A stretch of DNA of 64,000 bases from Caenibius sp. WL (GCF_019803445.1 NZ_CP081844.1:1872501-1936500); one strand, 5' to 3'; positions 1-8,682 are shown, counted from the stretch's first letter. The notes: generated by a model from the sequence alone, not told the origin. Made by a program: numbers and translations.

Positions 1-774
1 CGCGATCCCCGGCGCAACGCGGTGCGGCTGGAAGATCGCCATATCGATCGGGTTGCCCGGTATGCGGCGGCGGAAACCGGGGCGGGGCTGCTGGTCGCCC
101 ACGCGCCGCGTGCGATGATCGATCTGAACCGGTCGCCCGACGATGTCGATCACGACATGATCCGATATGGACGCGATTCCGCGCCGCGCCGCACGCCGCC
201 CGGCTGGCGCACGCGCAACGGCCTCGGGCTGGTGCCACGCCGCTTGCCGGATGTGGGGGAATTGTGGACCGGCCAACTGGGGGAAGCCGATCTGGCCGCG
301 CGACTCGACGGGATACACACCCCCTATCATGAGGCGCTGGGCGCGGTTCTGCGCCGGATGCGCGATCGCTGGGGGATGGCGCTGCTGCTCGACATTCATT
401 CGATGCCGCCGCTGACCCCGCGCCCGGCAGGAACGCCCGCGCCGGTCTGCGTGCTGGGGGACCGCTTCGGAGCAAGCTGCGATGCCGGGCTGGCCAACGC
501 CGCGCAGGAACATCTGCGCGATGCCGGGCTGACGGTTGCCGCCAACCGCCCTTATGCCGGGGGCTATGTGCTCGACCGTCATGCCGCGCCGCGCCAGGGC
601 ATTCACGCATTGCAGATAGAATTCTGCCGTTCGCTCTATCTCGATTCCCGACTCATGGAGCCGACGGAGGGGGTGGCTGCGACAGGCGCTATTCTCGCTG
701 GCCTGATCCGGCGGCTGAGCGATGAGGTGGCTCTGATCGGGCAGGGGCGGCGCTGGGATCTGGCGGCGGAATAG
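1..774 (+). CDS. N-formylglutamate amidohydrolase family protein (5' end outside window)
   Basis: The reading frame is open from base 1 and no convincing start lies inside the window, so the gene begins upstream; the in-frame GTG at 22 is probably internal. The protein resembles the FGase family (N-formylglutamate deformylase of histidine degradation, and relatives). Visible signs are the N-terminal stretch HAPRAMIDLNRSPDDVDHDM, a LLLDIHSMPP segment holding a likely metal-ligand histidine, and a C-terminal IEFCRSLYLD segment with a conserved glutamate. Known members hydrolyse N-formyl-L-glutamate to formate and glutamate. No other hut gene is visible, so assignment to histidine catabolism is inference only. 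It converges on sapC. Confidence 0.8.
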   Translation, partial: RDPRRNAVRLEDRHIDRVARYAAAETGAGLLVAHAPRAMIDLNRSPDDVDHDMIRYGRDSAPRRTPPGWRTRNGLGLVPRRLPDVGELWTGQLGEADLAARLDGIHTPYHEALGAVLRRMRDRWGMALLLDIHSMPPLTPRPAGTPAPVCVLGDRFGASCDAGLANAAQEHLRDAGLTVAANRPYAGGYVLDRHAAPRQGIHALQIEFCRSLYLDSRLMEPTEGVAATGAILAGLIRRLSDEVALIGQGRRWDLAAE

Positions 775-804
775 GCCGGAAATCCGGCATTCCACACCCC
801 CAAT

Positions 805-836
805 GAAAAAACCACCCCGTGCGGAACACGGGGTGG
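805..836 (-). terminator. Rho-independent terminator (minus strand)
   Basis: Positions 812-821 and 827-836 form a perfect 10-bp GC-rich stem around a 5-nt loop. On the minus strand the stem is followed directly by a run of T (complement of the A-run at 805-811). It therefore ends transcripts coming from the sapC side, about 250 nt beyond the sapC stop codon. That leaves a long untranslated, structured tail or a separate small RNA upstream of it. Confidence 0.8.
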
Positions 837-1085
837 CCAAGGTTCAGGGAGGAGGTGCATTCGCATGCACCTGCTCAGCAGGCCATGAGGGAAAACCTGC
901 CGAACCTCTGTAAGGTAAGTATTCCTCGCCAATCTTGCAAGCTTTTCGCAGGCTTTGCGGCAACCGGCGAGGAAATCGCGCCGGAGTGTTCCGGTTCTGC
1001 CTGAACCGGCTCCACTTCCGGATCATCTTTTGTTTGGCGCGATTTCCAGGTCGGCAGGTTTCCACCTGCTTCGAAATCGCACCAG
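837..1085 (-). ncRNA. candidate structured RNA or long structured 3' UTR of sapC
   Basis: This 315-nt gap (775-1089) has no credible gene, but almost every part of its minus strand folds. In 5'-3' order on the minus strand: stem 1073-1080/1039-1046 capped by 64-69/54-59 (both +1000) with a GGAA loop; stem 1013-1021/981-988 enclosing perfect 7-bp hairpin 1003-1009/991-997; 9-bp stem 966-974/922-930; a three-way junction closed by 902-907/840-845 whose arms are 896-901/877-882 and 865-876/849-860, the latter with a GCGA tetraloop; then the terminator. One pair (901/877) is G-U only on the minus strand. I see no signature of RNase P RNA, tmRNA, SRP RNA or 6S RNA. Start and independence from sapC are unknown. 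Confidence 0.4.
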
Positions 1086-1089
1086 GCGA

Positions 1090-1857
1090 TCAGGCCGGAA
1101 GCTGCGGACCCTTGCCTTGCGCCACCTGGCGCGAGAACACCGCACGGATCAGATCGAGCGAAAACAGGTGGGCATAGACCAGAGGCAGGAAGCCGTTGCG
1201 GTTCCAGGTGCGCAGCTTGTCGCCGCGCACTTCACGCAGCTTTTCCTCGTTGATCATCTGGAACCCGCGATAGACGAACGGCTTGTCTTCCGCGCCTTCC
1301 TGACGGATCGCGACTTCGCCTTCCATCAGCAGATCGTTTTCCTGCAGTTCCTTGATGAACGCGCCCGTGCGTGCGCCGGCTTCTTCGAAGCGCTGGCAGA
1401 ACGTCAGCATTTCCTGTGTCACTTCGCTGGGCTGGCCGTCTTCGAACAGGGCGTTGCCTTCCTTGAATTCGCCGACGAGGCCGCTCGACGGATCGAAGCA
1501 CAGCGAGAGTTCTTCGCTTTCGCGGCTCAGCTTGGCGAGCAGGAAAGGATAGCGGCGGGCATAAGCGGGCAGGTAGAGCCCTTCTTCCACCGTGCCGTCA
1601 TCGCCGACAAAGGCGTTCACGCCTTCGTTCAGGCCCATCAGCGCCAGCGGAACGGGGGTGTCGCCGCTGCTGAACACGATCGGGAAATGGCGCTGCGTCA
1701 TCGGGAATTCTTCGACCGTCAGCGGAATCGCGTGCTGGCCGGCGAGCCAGGAAGCCTTGTCGGCGGCGCGGGCATGCCACGTGCCGTGGTCGCGGCTGTT
1801 GAGCGGCATGAGGTCGTTGTAAAACAGGGGCAGGGAAGCTTGCGGCGCGCTGGCCAT
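1090..1857 (-). CDS. SapC family protein
   Basis: A 255-residue protein matching the SapC family, named after the S-layer-associated Campylobacter fetus gene and common in Alphaproteobacteria without an S-layer. The family pattern shows as an N-terminal LPLFYNDLMPLNSRDHG, a central FPIVFS...PVPLALMGL, YLPAYARRYPF, and a C-terminal GFQMINEEKL. No signal peptide or membrane segment is evident. Its molecular function is not established; links to surface polysaccharide or TonB-receptor loci in other genomes are known but not shown here. The start ATG follows an upstream GGAGAG-like ribosome site. A highly structured untranslated stretch lies downstream. Confidence 0.85.
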   Translation of the reverse strand: MASAPQASLPLFYNDLMPLNSRDHGTWHARAADKASWLAGQHAIPLTVEEFPMTQRHFPIVFSSGDTPVPLALMGLNEGVNAFVGDDGTVEEGLYLPAYARRYPFLLAKLSRESEELSLCFDPSSGLVGEFKEGNALFEDGQPSEVTQEMLTFCQRFEEAGARTGAFIKELQENDLLMEGEVAIRQEGAEDKPFVYRGFQMINEEKLREVRGDKLRTWNRNGFLPLVYAHLFSLDLIRAVFSRQVAQGKGPQLPA

Positions 1858-1921
1858 GGATCACTCTCCGAAATTGCGGCAACTTGCCGGGGCATATGCC
1901 CGAAAAGACGAGGGGCGGGCT

Positions 1922-3403
1922 TTAAGGCGTCGAACGGACGGGTGCAAGCGGCACAAGCTTGCCGGGATTGAGCAGATTGGACGGATCCAGAGCTTTCTTC
2001 ACCGCCTGCATCATGTGCAGGCGGACCGGATCGGTCAGCCGGGCCAGTTCCGCCAGCTTCGCCTGCCCGATCCCGTGTTCGGCGCTGATCGACCCATCCC
2101 AGGCGACCACGCAATCGTAGATCAAGGCACTGATCTTCTTGCCGGTGGTCTGTTGCCATTCGCCCGGAACCGCCCCCGCCGGAGCGAGAATATGGAGATG
2201 GACATTGCCATCGCCGAGATGGCCGTAAGCGATCGCCCGGGTGCCGGGGAAGCGCGCTTCGACTTCGGGCATGACGAAATCGATGAACGCGGGCATGCGT
2301 TCCACCGCCACGGATATGTCATGCTGGACGGCGGGGCCGCGCGCCCGCTCCGCCGCGGAAATCGATTCGCGCAGCAGCCAGAAGGCTTCGGCCTGCGATT
2401 CGCTGGCGGCGATCGTGGCGTTTTCGATCAGCCCCGCCGCGAACGCGGATGTGAGCAGGTCTTCCGCCTGTGCTGGCAGCGCGTCCGCCGCGCCCAACGG
2501 GGCGGCCAGTTCGATCAGCACATGCCAGACGTGTTCCGTATCGAGCGGGGCCCGGCTGCCGGGCAGGTGATGGAGAACGGCGGCCAGACTGTAGGCGGGA
2601 ATGATTTCGAACCCTTCCATCGCCGTGCCCGCCCGCGCTTCGCAATGGAGCAGCAGCGCGCGGGCCTGTTGCAGCGACGCGACCCCGGCCCAGAGCACCG
2701 CCCGCCCGCCCAGCGCGGGGGCAAGACGCAATGTCGCGGCGGTGACGATGCCCAGCGTGCCTTCCGAACCGATCAGCAATTGCTTGAGATCGAACCCGCG
2801 ATTGTCCTTTTTCAGCGGCGCCAGCGCATCGAACCGGCTGCCGTCGGCCAGCACCGCTTCCAGCCCCAGAACCTGCGCGCGCATGGTGCCGTGGCGCAGC
2901 ACCTGCGTGCCGCCCGCATTGGTGGAAATCAGCCCGCCCACCGTCGCCGAGCCTTTGCCGCCGAGCGTGAGCGGAAAGCGCAGGCCCTGCGCCGCAACCG
3001 CTTCGTGCAGCGTTTGCAACACCACGCCCGCATCGCAGGTGATCTGCATCGCTTCGGCATCGAGAGCGCGGATCGCGTTCATCCGGCGGAGCGAGAGAAT
3101 CACCTGCTGCCCGCTCGCATCCGGTGTCGCGCCGCCGCACATGCCGCTGTTGCCGCCCTGCGGCACGATGGCGATGCCATGGCGCGCGCACAGCCGGACA
3201 AGAGCGCTGACGTCTTCGGTCGAGGCCGGCGAGGCGAGCGCCAGCGCGGCGCCGGTATAATGGCCGCGCCAGTCGGTCAGCCAGGGCTCAATCAGTTCCG
3301 GATCACGGGTCAGGCCGCGCGGGCCCAGCAGGTGCGCCGCTTCTTCAAGGAAAGCGGTCTGTTCGGGCGTGTCGTGGGCATGGGTCTGCATGATGTGCCC
3401 CAT
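1922..3403 (-). CDS. FAD-binding oxidoreductase, D-2-hydroxyacid dehydrogenase type (GlcD/D2HGDH-like)
   Basis: A 493-residue flavoenzyme. The N-terminal FAD_binding_4 domain carries PQGGNSGMCGG at about 81-91 (the pyrophosphate loop) and a LISTNAGGTQVLRHG segment. The C-terminal FAD-oxidase domain carries YGHLGDGNVHLHI and SAEHGIGQAK, metal and active-site motifs of the D-lactate/glycolate/D-2-hydroxyglutarate dehydrogenase group. It likely oxidises a D-2-hydroxyacid to the 2-oxoacid and passes electrons to an acceptor; which substrate cannot be read from sequence. No GlcE/GlcF partner is adjacent, favouring a stand-alone D-lactate or D-2-hydroxyglutarate dehydrogenase. Initiation could be at the first ATG or four codons later (MQTHAH). 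Confidence 0.85.
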   Translation of the reverse strand: MGHIMQTHAHDTPEQTAFLEEAAHLLGPRGLTRDPELIEPWLTDWRGHYTGAALALASPASTEDVSALVRLCARHGIAIVPQGGNSGMCGGATPDASGQQVILSLRRMNAIRALDAEAMQITCDAGVVLQTLHEAVAAQGLRFPLTLGGKGSATVGGLISTNAGGTQVLRHGTMRAQVLGLEAVLADGSRFDALAPLKKDNRGFDLKQLLIGSEGTLGIVTAATLRLAPALGGRAVLWAGVASLQQARALLLHCEARAGTAMEGFEIIPAYSLAAVLHHLPGSRAPLDTEHVWHVLIELAAPLGAADALPAQAEDLLTSAFAAGLIENATIAASESQAEAFWLLRESISAAERARGPAVQHDISVAVERMPAFIDFVMPEVEARFPGTRAIAYGHLGDGNVHLHILAPAGAVPGEWQQTTGKKISALIYDCVVAWDGSISAEHGIGQAKLAELARLTDPVRLHMMQAVKKALDPSNLLNPGKLVPLAPVRSTP

Positions 3404-3434
3404 TATGAACCCGTGGGAGGGCGATTGTCACCAT

Positions 3435-3449
3435 TTGCAAGTTTTGCAA
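3435..3449. promoter_or_regulatory. TTGCAA repeat, possible operator
   Basis: Two copies of the self-complementary hexamer TTGCAA (3435-3440 and 3444-3449) are separated by 3 nt, about 32-46 nt upstream of the FAD-dependent dehydrogenase start. The arrangement and position fit a repressor or activator site, but no cognate regulator is adjacent. Confidence 0.3.
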
Positions 3450-3545
3450 TTCGGGTTAAGCCGCCATTCAAGCGCCGCACCTATGCATCGGAGGGCAATT
3501 CGGATGCCGTGTGTGATCGTTTCGGGGAGCTGATTTCGCCTTGTC

Positions 3546-4112
3546 ATGAACAGCCTGGCCAACCTGCTTTTCCCTGCCATTCTGCTTGCGGTGCCGGAAC
3601 CGGCCACCCCCGATCCGGATACGGCGGCCATGCTTCCCGCCGTGGAGGATACCGTGCCTGCCGCCAGCCCGCCGGCGACGGCAGAGGTATGGGACGGTCT
3701 TGCCGGCGCCTTCCGGCCGCAAGTGCAGAATCAGGTGCGTATCGAACGGCGCGTGATTATCCGGATCAATCCGCGGCGCACGGCTGTGGCGCCCGATCTG
3801 CTGAGCGCGCTGCCGCAGGGCGAATTGCCCCCCCGCTACAAGGAGCGCAAATTCGGCAAATGCGTGGAAGCACGCTCCATCGCCGGGGTGCAGGCCCAGC
3901 CCGACAACCGCCTGTTGCTGTTCCTGCGCGACCGGCGGATTCTGCTGGTCACTCTGGAAAAATCCTGTCGTGGGCGGAATTTCTATTCCGGCTTCTATGT
4001 CGAACCGGACAGGGACGGGAAAGTCTGCACTGGCAGGGACAAGCTGCATTCCCGTTCGGGCGCGAATTGCGAACTGGATAAGTTCCGCGAACTGGTGGCC
4101 AGCCGGCACTGA
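3546..4112 (+). CDS. hypothetical exported protein
   Basis: A 188-residue protein that I do not recognise. It starts MNSLANLLFPAILLA, a short hydrophobic leader that looks like a signal peptide, followed by a Pro/Ala-rich low-complexity linker to about residue 45. The remainder contains RIERRVIIRINPR and two cysteines (in KFGKCVEAR and LEKSCRGRNFY) plus two more near the C-terminus, so disulfide bonding in the periplasm is plausible. It stands alone between a minus-strand oxidoreductase and the DEAD-box helicase. Similar proteins of unknown function are common in sphingomonads (family memory, not tested). Confidence 0.65.
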   Translation: MNSLANLLFPAILLAVPEPATPDPDTAAMLPAVEDTVPAASPPATAEVWDGLAGAFRPQVQNQVRIERRVIIRINPRRTAVAPDLLSALPQGELPPRYKERKFGKCVEARSIAGVQAQPDNRLLLFLRDRRILLVTLEKSCRGRNFYSGFYVEPDRDGKVCTGRDKLHSRSGANCELDKFRELVASRH

Positions 4113-4257
4113 CGGTATTTGCGGGGCAACCGCTCTTTTCTTGACTTTCCAGCCCATATCGGCAAATGCCCCGGCGATTGGGACGGGGTTTCCCATTCCT
4201 CGTGAAATGATCGGACGGCCGAAGTCGACCGCCCCCATCCGGACAATCAGGACGCCT

Positions 4258-5625
4258 ATGAAATTTGCCGATCTCGGCCTGTCTGATGAATTGCTGCAAG
4301 TGGTCGAAGCATCCGGCTACTCCGAGCCGACCCCGATTCAAGCTCAGGCAATCCCTCAGGTCCAGATGATGAAGGACCTCATTGCCATCGCGCAGACGGG
4401 CACCGGCAAGACCGCGAGCTTCGTCCTGCCGATGATCGATATCCTGTCGCATGGCCGCCGCCGTGCGCTGATGCCGCGCTCGCTGATTCTGGAGCCGACG
4501 CGCGAACTGGCCGTGCAGGTCGCCGAGAATTTCGAGAAGTACGGCAAGAACCACGATCTCAAAATGGCGCTGCTGATCGGCGGCGTGCAGATGGGCGATC
4601 AGGTCAAGGCGCTGAACGATGGCGTCGATGTGCTGATCGCCACCCCCGGCCGCCTGATGGATTTGTTCGAACGGGGCAAGATCCTGCTGACCGGCTGCGA
4701 TCTTCTGGTGATCGACGAAGCGGACCGGATGCTCGACATGGGATTCATTCCCGATATCGAAACGATCTGTTCCAAGCTGCCCGCGAACCGGCAGACGCTG
4801 CTGTTTTCGGCAACGATGCCCGCGCCGATCAAGAAGCTGGCCGACAAGTTCCTCACCAATCCGAAATATATCGAAGTCGCCCGCCCGGCGACGGCGAATA
4901 TCAACATCACCCAGCACAAGGTGTTTGTGCAGGCGCGGCGCAAGCGTGAAGCGCTGCGCGCGCTGCTGCGCAGCGACAATGTGACCACCGCCATCGTCTT
5001 CGCCAATCGCAAGACGACGGTGCGCGAACTGGCCAAGAGTCTGAAGCGCCATGGCTTTGCCGCCGGGGAGATCCATGGCGATATGGATCAGCCCGCGCGG
5101 CTGGCGGAGCTTGACCTGTTCAAGAGCGGTGCGGTCAACATCCTCGTCGCGTCCGATGTCGCCGCGCGCGGGCTCGACATCAAGGGTGTCAGCCACGTGT
5201 TCAATTTCGACACGCCGTGGCATCCCGATGATTACGTTCACCGTATCGGCCGTACGGGCCGGGGCGGGGCATCCGGGCGCGCCTTCACGTTCGTGACCAG
5301 CGAAGACGCCGAAGCCATCGCCAATGTCGAAAAGCTTACCGGGATGACCATTCCGGTGCACGAAATGGCGGTCGAGGACGAAGCGCCCAAGGAAGACAGG
5401 GCCCGGGAAGACCGGTCCAGGGAAGATAGGCCTCGCCGTGCCCGCACGGAACGGGTGAGCGATGAAGAACCTGCGCCCGCCCCCCGGCGGCGAGAGCGGG
5501 AAGAGCGCAAGCCCCGTGGCGAACGCAAACCCGAACGCCAGCGCGACCGCTATCGCGACGACGCGCCGGATGATGGCGGCTGGAACGGCCCGATCCCCGC
5601 ATTCCTGAGCGTGACGCTGGGTTGA
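4258..5625 (+). CDS. DEAD-box ATP-dependent RNA helicase (RhlE-like)
   Basis: A 455-residue helicase with all core motifs: Q motif (PTPIQAQAIP, about 25-34), Walker A AQTGTGKT (45-52), PTREL (79-83), TPGR (129-132), DEAD (153-156), SAT (184-186), and in the second RecA domain DVAARGLD and HRIGRTGRGG. The last ~75 residues are a basic, acidic and Arg-rich tail, as in RhlE/CsdA proteins that remodel structured RNA or assist ribosome assembly. The frame is open further upstream, but MKFADLGLSDELL is the standard N-terminus of the family, so ATG 4258 was chosen. About 145 nt of leader separate it from the preceding gene. Confidence 0.93.
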   Translation: MKFADLGLSDELLQVVEASGYSEPTPIQAQAIPQVQMMKDLIAIAQTGTGKTASFVLPMIDILSHGRRRALMPRSLILEPTRELAVQVAENFEKYGKNHDLKMALLIGGVQMGDQVKALNDGVDVLIATPGRLMDLFERGKILLTGCDLLVIDEADRMLDMGFIPDIETICSKLPANRQTLLFSATMPAPIKKLADKFLTNPKYIEVARPATANINITQHKVFVQARRKREALRALLRSDNVTTAIVFANRKTTVRELAKSLKRHGFAAGEIHGDMDQPARLAELDLFKSGAVNILVASDVAARGLDIKGVSHVFNFDTPWHPDDYVHRIGRTGRGGASGRAFTFVTSEDAEAIANVEKLTGMTIPVHEMAVEDEAPKEDRAREDRSREDRPRRARTERVSDEEPAPAPRRREREERKPRGERKPERQRDRYRDDAPDDGGWNGPIPAFLSVTLG

Positions 5626-5639
5626 TTAATACTCCCACC

Positions 5640-5731
5640 CCCGTTCGGCCTGAGCCTGTCGAAGGCCGCGCGCCGAACGTCTGACCAAGTTGTCGTTATG
5701 CGCGGCCTTCGACAGGCTCGGGCCGAACGGG
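5640..5731. repeat. REP-like inverted repeat pair
   Basis: Arms 5640-5671 and 5700-5731 are 32 nt each and match as inverted repeats at 31 of 32 positions, around a 28-nt spacer. The core is TTCGACAGGCTCRGG. The same core forms inverted pairs at 30891-30989 and 32067-32168, so this is a dispersed family, not a one-off terminator. It sits between two convergent genes (helicase and uvrD). Confidence 0.85.
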
Positions 5732-5823
5732 CATTGGGCTGGCGCAATTCATGTTTGCAAGGATGCAATCGCCTTGATTTCTGGGGCAGATTCCGAAGCC
5801 TTCCACCCGCTCTCGCCGCGCCC

Positions 5824-8157
5824 TTATTCCGGCAGGGAAACGAAACTGTCGAGCACGCGCTTGGTCCCGGCGTTTTCAAACGCGACTTCGAGCTTGTTGC
5901 CTTCCTGCCCGGTGACTTCGCCGTAACCGAACTTCTCGTGGAAGACGCGCATGCCGATGGTGATGTCGGTGCGCGGCCTGGCGGCGAAACTGGCGGCGCT
6001 GCGGGTCGATTCCTTCACCGGGCGCGGGGCCGGATCGAATGGTGCGGCGGCCGCGCGCTGCCAGCCGGGGCCGCGAGTCTGGGCGCGGTCGGGCCGGTCG
6101 CGGGCGACATGGGCGAAAGGATCGTCATGCTCCGACCAGTTGGCGCGCCATAGCGATGCACCGCCGCTCAGCGTGGTTTCCTGATCGGTGTGATCGTCGG
6201 GCAGTTCGGCAATGAAGCGGCTGGGAATGGAACTGGTCCACTGGCCGTAAATTCGCCGGTTGGCGGCATAGTAGATCGTGCAGCGCCGCCGTGCGCGAGT
6301 GATCGCGACATAGGCGAGGCGGCGTTCCTCCTCCAGGCTGGCAAGGCCGCCTTCGTCGAGCGCGCGCTGGGAAGGGAACACGCCATCTTCCCAGCCGGGC
6401 AGGAAAACATGATCGAATTCCAGGCCCTTGGCGGCGTGAATTGTCATGATGGTGATCTTCTCGCCGTCGCTGGCGGCATCGTTGTCCATCACCAGGCTGA
6501 CATGTTCGAGGAAATCGCCCAGCGTGGGATAGTCTTCCATCGCCCGCGCCAGTTCGGACAGGTTTTCCAGCCGCCCGGCGCTTTCGGGGGAATGGTCCGC
6601 CTGCAGCATCGCGGTGTAGCCGGATTCTTCCACCACCAGCCGCAGCAGTTCGGCCGGGCTCAGCGTTTCGCTCTGTTCGCGCCAGCGCGCGAAATCGCCG
6701 ACCAGCGCGGCCAGCGTGTTGCGCGCGCGGGCGGGCAGATCGCTGCCTTCGGCCAGCGCGCTCATCCCCACGAACAGCGGCTGATCCAGTTCGCGGGCCT
6801 TGCGGTGCATCGTTTCCAGCGCCTTGGCCCCCAGGCCGCGCTTGGGCTGGTTGTAAATGCGTTCCAGCGCCAGATCGTCCTGCGGCTGGGCAATGACGCG
6901 CAGATAGGCCAGCGCATCGCGGATTTCGGCCCGTTCGTAGAAGCGGAACCCGCCAATGATCTTATAGGGCAGACCGATCTGGATGAAGCGGTCTTCGAAT
7001 TCGCGGGTCTGGTACTGGGCCCGCACGAGGATCGCCACGCGATCGAGCGGGGCGCCTTCGCGTTCGAGCCGTTCGATCTCGTCCCCGATCCGGCGGGCTT
7101 CTTCGGGCGCATCCCACACGCCGACGACGCGGACCTTGTCGCCGCCCGATGCCTCGGTCCACAAGGTCTTGCCGAGGCGCTGGCTGTTTTCGCCGATCAA
7201 CCCCGATGCCGCGCCGAGGATATCCGGGGTGGAGCGATAATTCTGTTCCAGGCGGATCACTTTCGCGCCGGGAAAATCCTTTTCGAACCGCAGGATATTG
7301 GCGACTTCCGCGCCGCGCCATGAATAGATCGACTGATCGTCGTCCCCCACCACGCAGATGTTCTTGCGCGCCTGCGCCAGCAACCGCAGCCAGAGATACT
7401 GAACCGCGTTGGTGTCCTGATATTCGTCCACCATGATATATTTGAAGCGCTGCTGATAGTGCTCCAGCACATCGCGATGCTGGCGGAAAACGTTCAGGAT
7501 GTGCAGCATGAGATCGCCGAAATCGCAGGCGTTCAACGCTTTCAGGCGGGCCTGATAGAGCGTGTAGAACTGCTGCCCCCGGCCATCGGCATAAGCTTCG
7601 TTGTCCAATGCATCGAGATCGTCGGGATTGAGGCCGCGGTTCTTCCACCTGTCGATCAGCCCGGCGAGCTGGCGGGCGGGCCAGCGCTTTTCGTCCAGCC
7701 CTTGTTCGACGATCAACTGGCGCAGCAGGCGGAGCTGATCGTCGGTATCGATAATGGTGTAATTGCTTTGCAGCCCGGCCAGTTCGGCGTGGCGGCGCAA
7801 CATCTTGGCGCACACCGCATGGAACGTGCCCAGCCAGGGCATCCCCTCCACCGCCGGGCCGATCAGGTGCCCCACGCGTTCACGCATTTCCCGCGCCGCG
7901 CGGTTGGTGAACGTGACACAGAGGATTTCGCTCGGCCACGCGCGCCGCGTGGCGACGAGATGGGCGAGGCGAGTCGTCAGCGCGGCGGTTTTCCCGGTGC
8001 CCGCGCCAGCCAGCATCAGCACCGGGCCTTCGGTCGTCAGCACGGCTTCGCGCTGCGGCGGGTTGAGCCCTGCGAGATAGGGCGGCTCGCTCTCGCCGGG
8101 GAGAGCGGGATTCAAGGCATTGTCAGGGGTGGTCACCGGTGAACAACTAGGGAACAT
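5824..8157 (-). CDS. uvrD: UvrD/PcrA-type superfamily 1 DNA helicase
   Basis: A 777-residue 3'-5' DNA helicase acting in nucleotide-excision and mismatch repair and in removing RecA or stalled polymerases. Motifs seen: LNPPQREAV (Q motif), Walker A GAGTGKT (51-57), TFTNRAAREM, DEYQDTN (Walker B), GDDDQSIYSWRGA, LEQNYRS, TIHAAKGLEFDHVFLPG, and YVAITRARR. The C-terminal extension ends in the GMRVFHEKFGYGEV segment, a small Tudor-like domain known to bind RNA polymerase in PcrA/UvrD. The frame runs open another 240 codons upstream, but that part is low-complexity Arg-rich translation antisense to the next gene; ATG 8157 (MFPSCSPV) precedes the family N-terminus. Confidence 0.93.
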   Translation of the reverse strand: MFPSCSPVTTPDNALNPALPGESEPPYLAGLNPPQREAVLTTEGPVLMLAGAGTGKTAALTTRLAHLVATRRAWPSEILCVTFTNRAAREMRERVGHLIGPAVEGMPWLGTFHAVCAKMLRRHAELAGLQSNYTIIDTDDQLRLLRQLIVEQGLDEKRWPARQLAGLIDRWKNRGLNPDDLDALDNEAYADGRGQQFYTLYQARLKALNACDFGDLMLHILNVFRQHRDVLEHYQQRFKYIMVDEYQDTNAVQYLWLRLLAQARKNICVVGDDDQSIYSWRGAEVANILRFEKDFPGAKVIRLEQNYRSTPDILGAASGLIGENSQRLGKTLWTEASGGDKVRVVGVWDAPEEARRIGDEIERLEREGAPLDRVAILVRAQYQTREFEDRFIQIGLPYKIIGGFRFYERAEIRDALAYLRVIAQPQDDLALERIYNQPKRGLGAKALETMHRKARELDQPLFVGMSALAEGSDLPARARNTLAALVGDFARWREQSETLSPAELLRLVVEESGYTAMLQADHSPESAGRLENLSELARAMEDYPTLGDFLEHVSLVMDNDAASDGEKITIMTIHAAKGLEFDHVFLPGWEDGVFPSQRALDEGGLASLEEERRLAYVAITRARRRCTIYYAANRRIYGQWTSSIPSRFIAELPDDHTDQETTLSGGASLWRANWSEHDDPFAHVARDRPDRAQTRGPGWQRAAAAPFDPAPRPVKESTRSAASFAARPRTDITIGMRVFHEKFGYGEVTGQEGNKLEVAFENAGTKRVLDSFVSLPE

Positions 8158-8250
8158 CGGCCCGGGGTTCAAGCCGTCAAAACCGGGCGGCCGGAACCGC
8201 AGCCTGTGCTGGCCGTTCGACTCCGTGTGAAACAATCGAAGGAGTGCCCC

Positions 8251-8655
8251 ATGAAAACCTTGATGTTGAGCACGCTGGCCGTGCTTGCCAGCGCAAGTTT
8301 CGGGTCTGCCGCCATCGCACAGGATATGCCGCCTCCGCCCCCGCCACCATCGGATGGGATGCCTCCGCCGGCTGATCCCACTGGAACGGGCATGCCACCC
8401 GAAGCGCCCCCCGCGCCGCCTCCGCCGGTGCAGGAACAGGCCAATCCGCAGGGTTCGGGCCAGCCGACCGCCACGCCGCCCGATCCGGCCACGGCCAACG
8501 ATCCGGTGCCGCCGGCGCAGCCCGCCGATCCCAATTACAACGCCGGGCCGTACAAGGGGGCGCTGACCGCGCCGCCACCGCAGGAAATGAACAAGACCTA
8601 TCCGGTGTGCACGAAGAAGATTCAGGACAGCTGCCGCAATCCCGGCGGCAAGTAA
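8251..8655 (+). CDS. small exported proline-rich protein
   Basis: A 134-residue protein with a clean signal peptide (MKTLMLSTLAVLASASFGSAAIA, cleavage after the AIA near residue 23). A Pro-rich mature region follows, including a run of seven prolines and APPAPPPPV. The short C-terminal part contains the two cysteines (YPVCTKKIQDSC), suggesting a disulfide. An AAGGAG ribosome site lies 7 nt before the ATG. Function is unknown; the composition suggests a periplasmic or cell-wall-spanning spacer. It is divergent from uvrD. Confidence 0.75.
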   Translation: MKTLMLSTLAVLASASFGSAAIAQDMPPPPPPPSDGMPPPADPTGTGMPPEAPPAPPPPVQEQANPQGSGQPTATPPDPATANDPVPPAQPADPNYNAGPYKGALTAPPPQEMNKTYPVCTKKIQDSCRNPGGK

Positions 8656-8682
8656 GCGCCGTTCCGCCAGCGAACGGGTGGA

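Noticed and set aside
844-1065. Small minus-strand frame of 73 codons in the sapC-hutG gap
   Set aside because: No ribosome site or recognisable sequence; the bases are better explained by the hairpin structure of the region.
837-1085. Identification of the structured region as RNase P RNA, tmRNA, SRP RNA or 6S RNA
   Set aside because: The conserved RNase P core, a tmRNA tag or CCA end, and the SRP tetraloop domain are not present. 6S RNA would need one long hairpin with a central bubble, whereas this region is a chain of separate hairpins.
1856-4081. 741-codon plus-strand open frame across the FAD oxidoreductase and the next gene
   Set aside because: Translation is Arg/Gln/His-rich without any family motif, and it is antisense to a clear flavoenzyme. 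High-GC codon bias opens long shadow frames.
4140-4168. TTGACT-based promoter for the DEAD-box helicase gene
   Set aside because: A fair -35 hexamer exists but no convincing -10 at the right distance; left unannotated.
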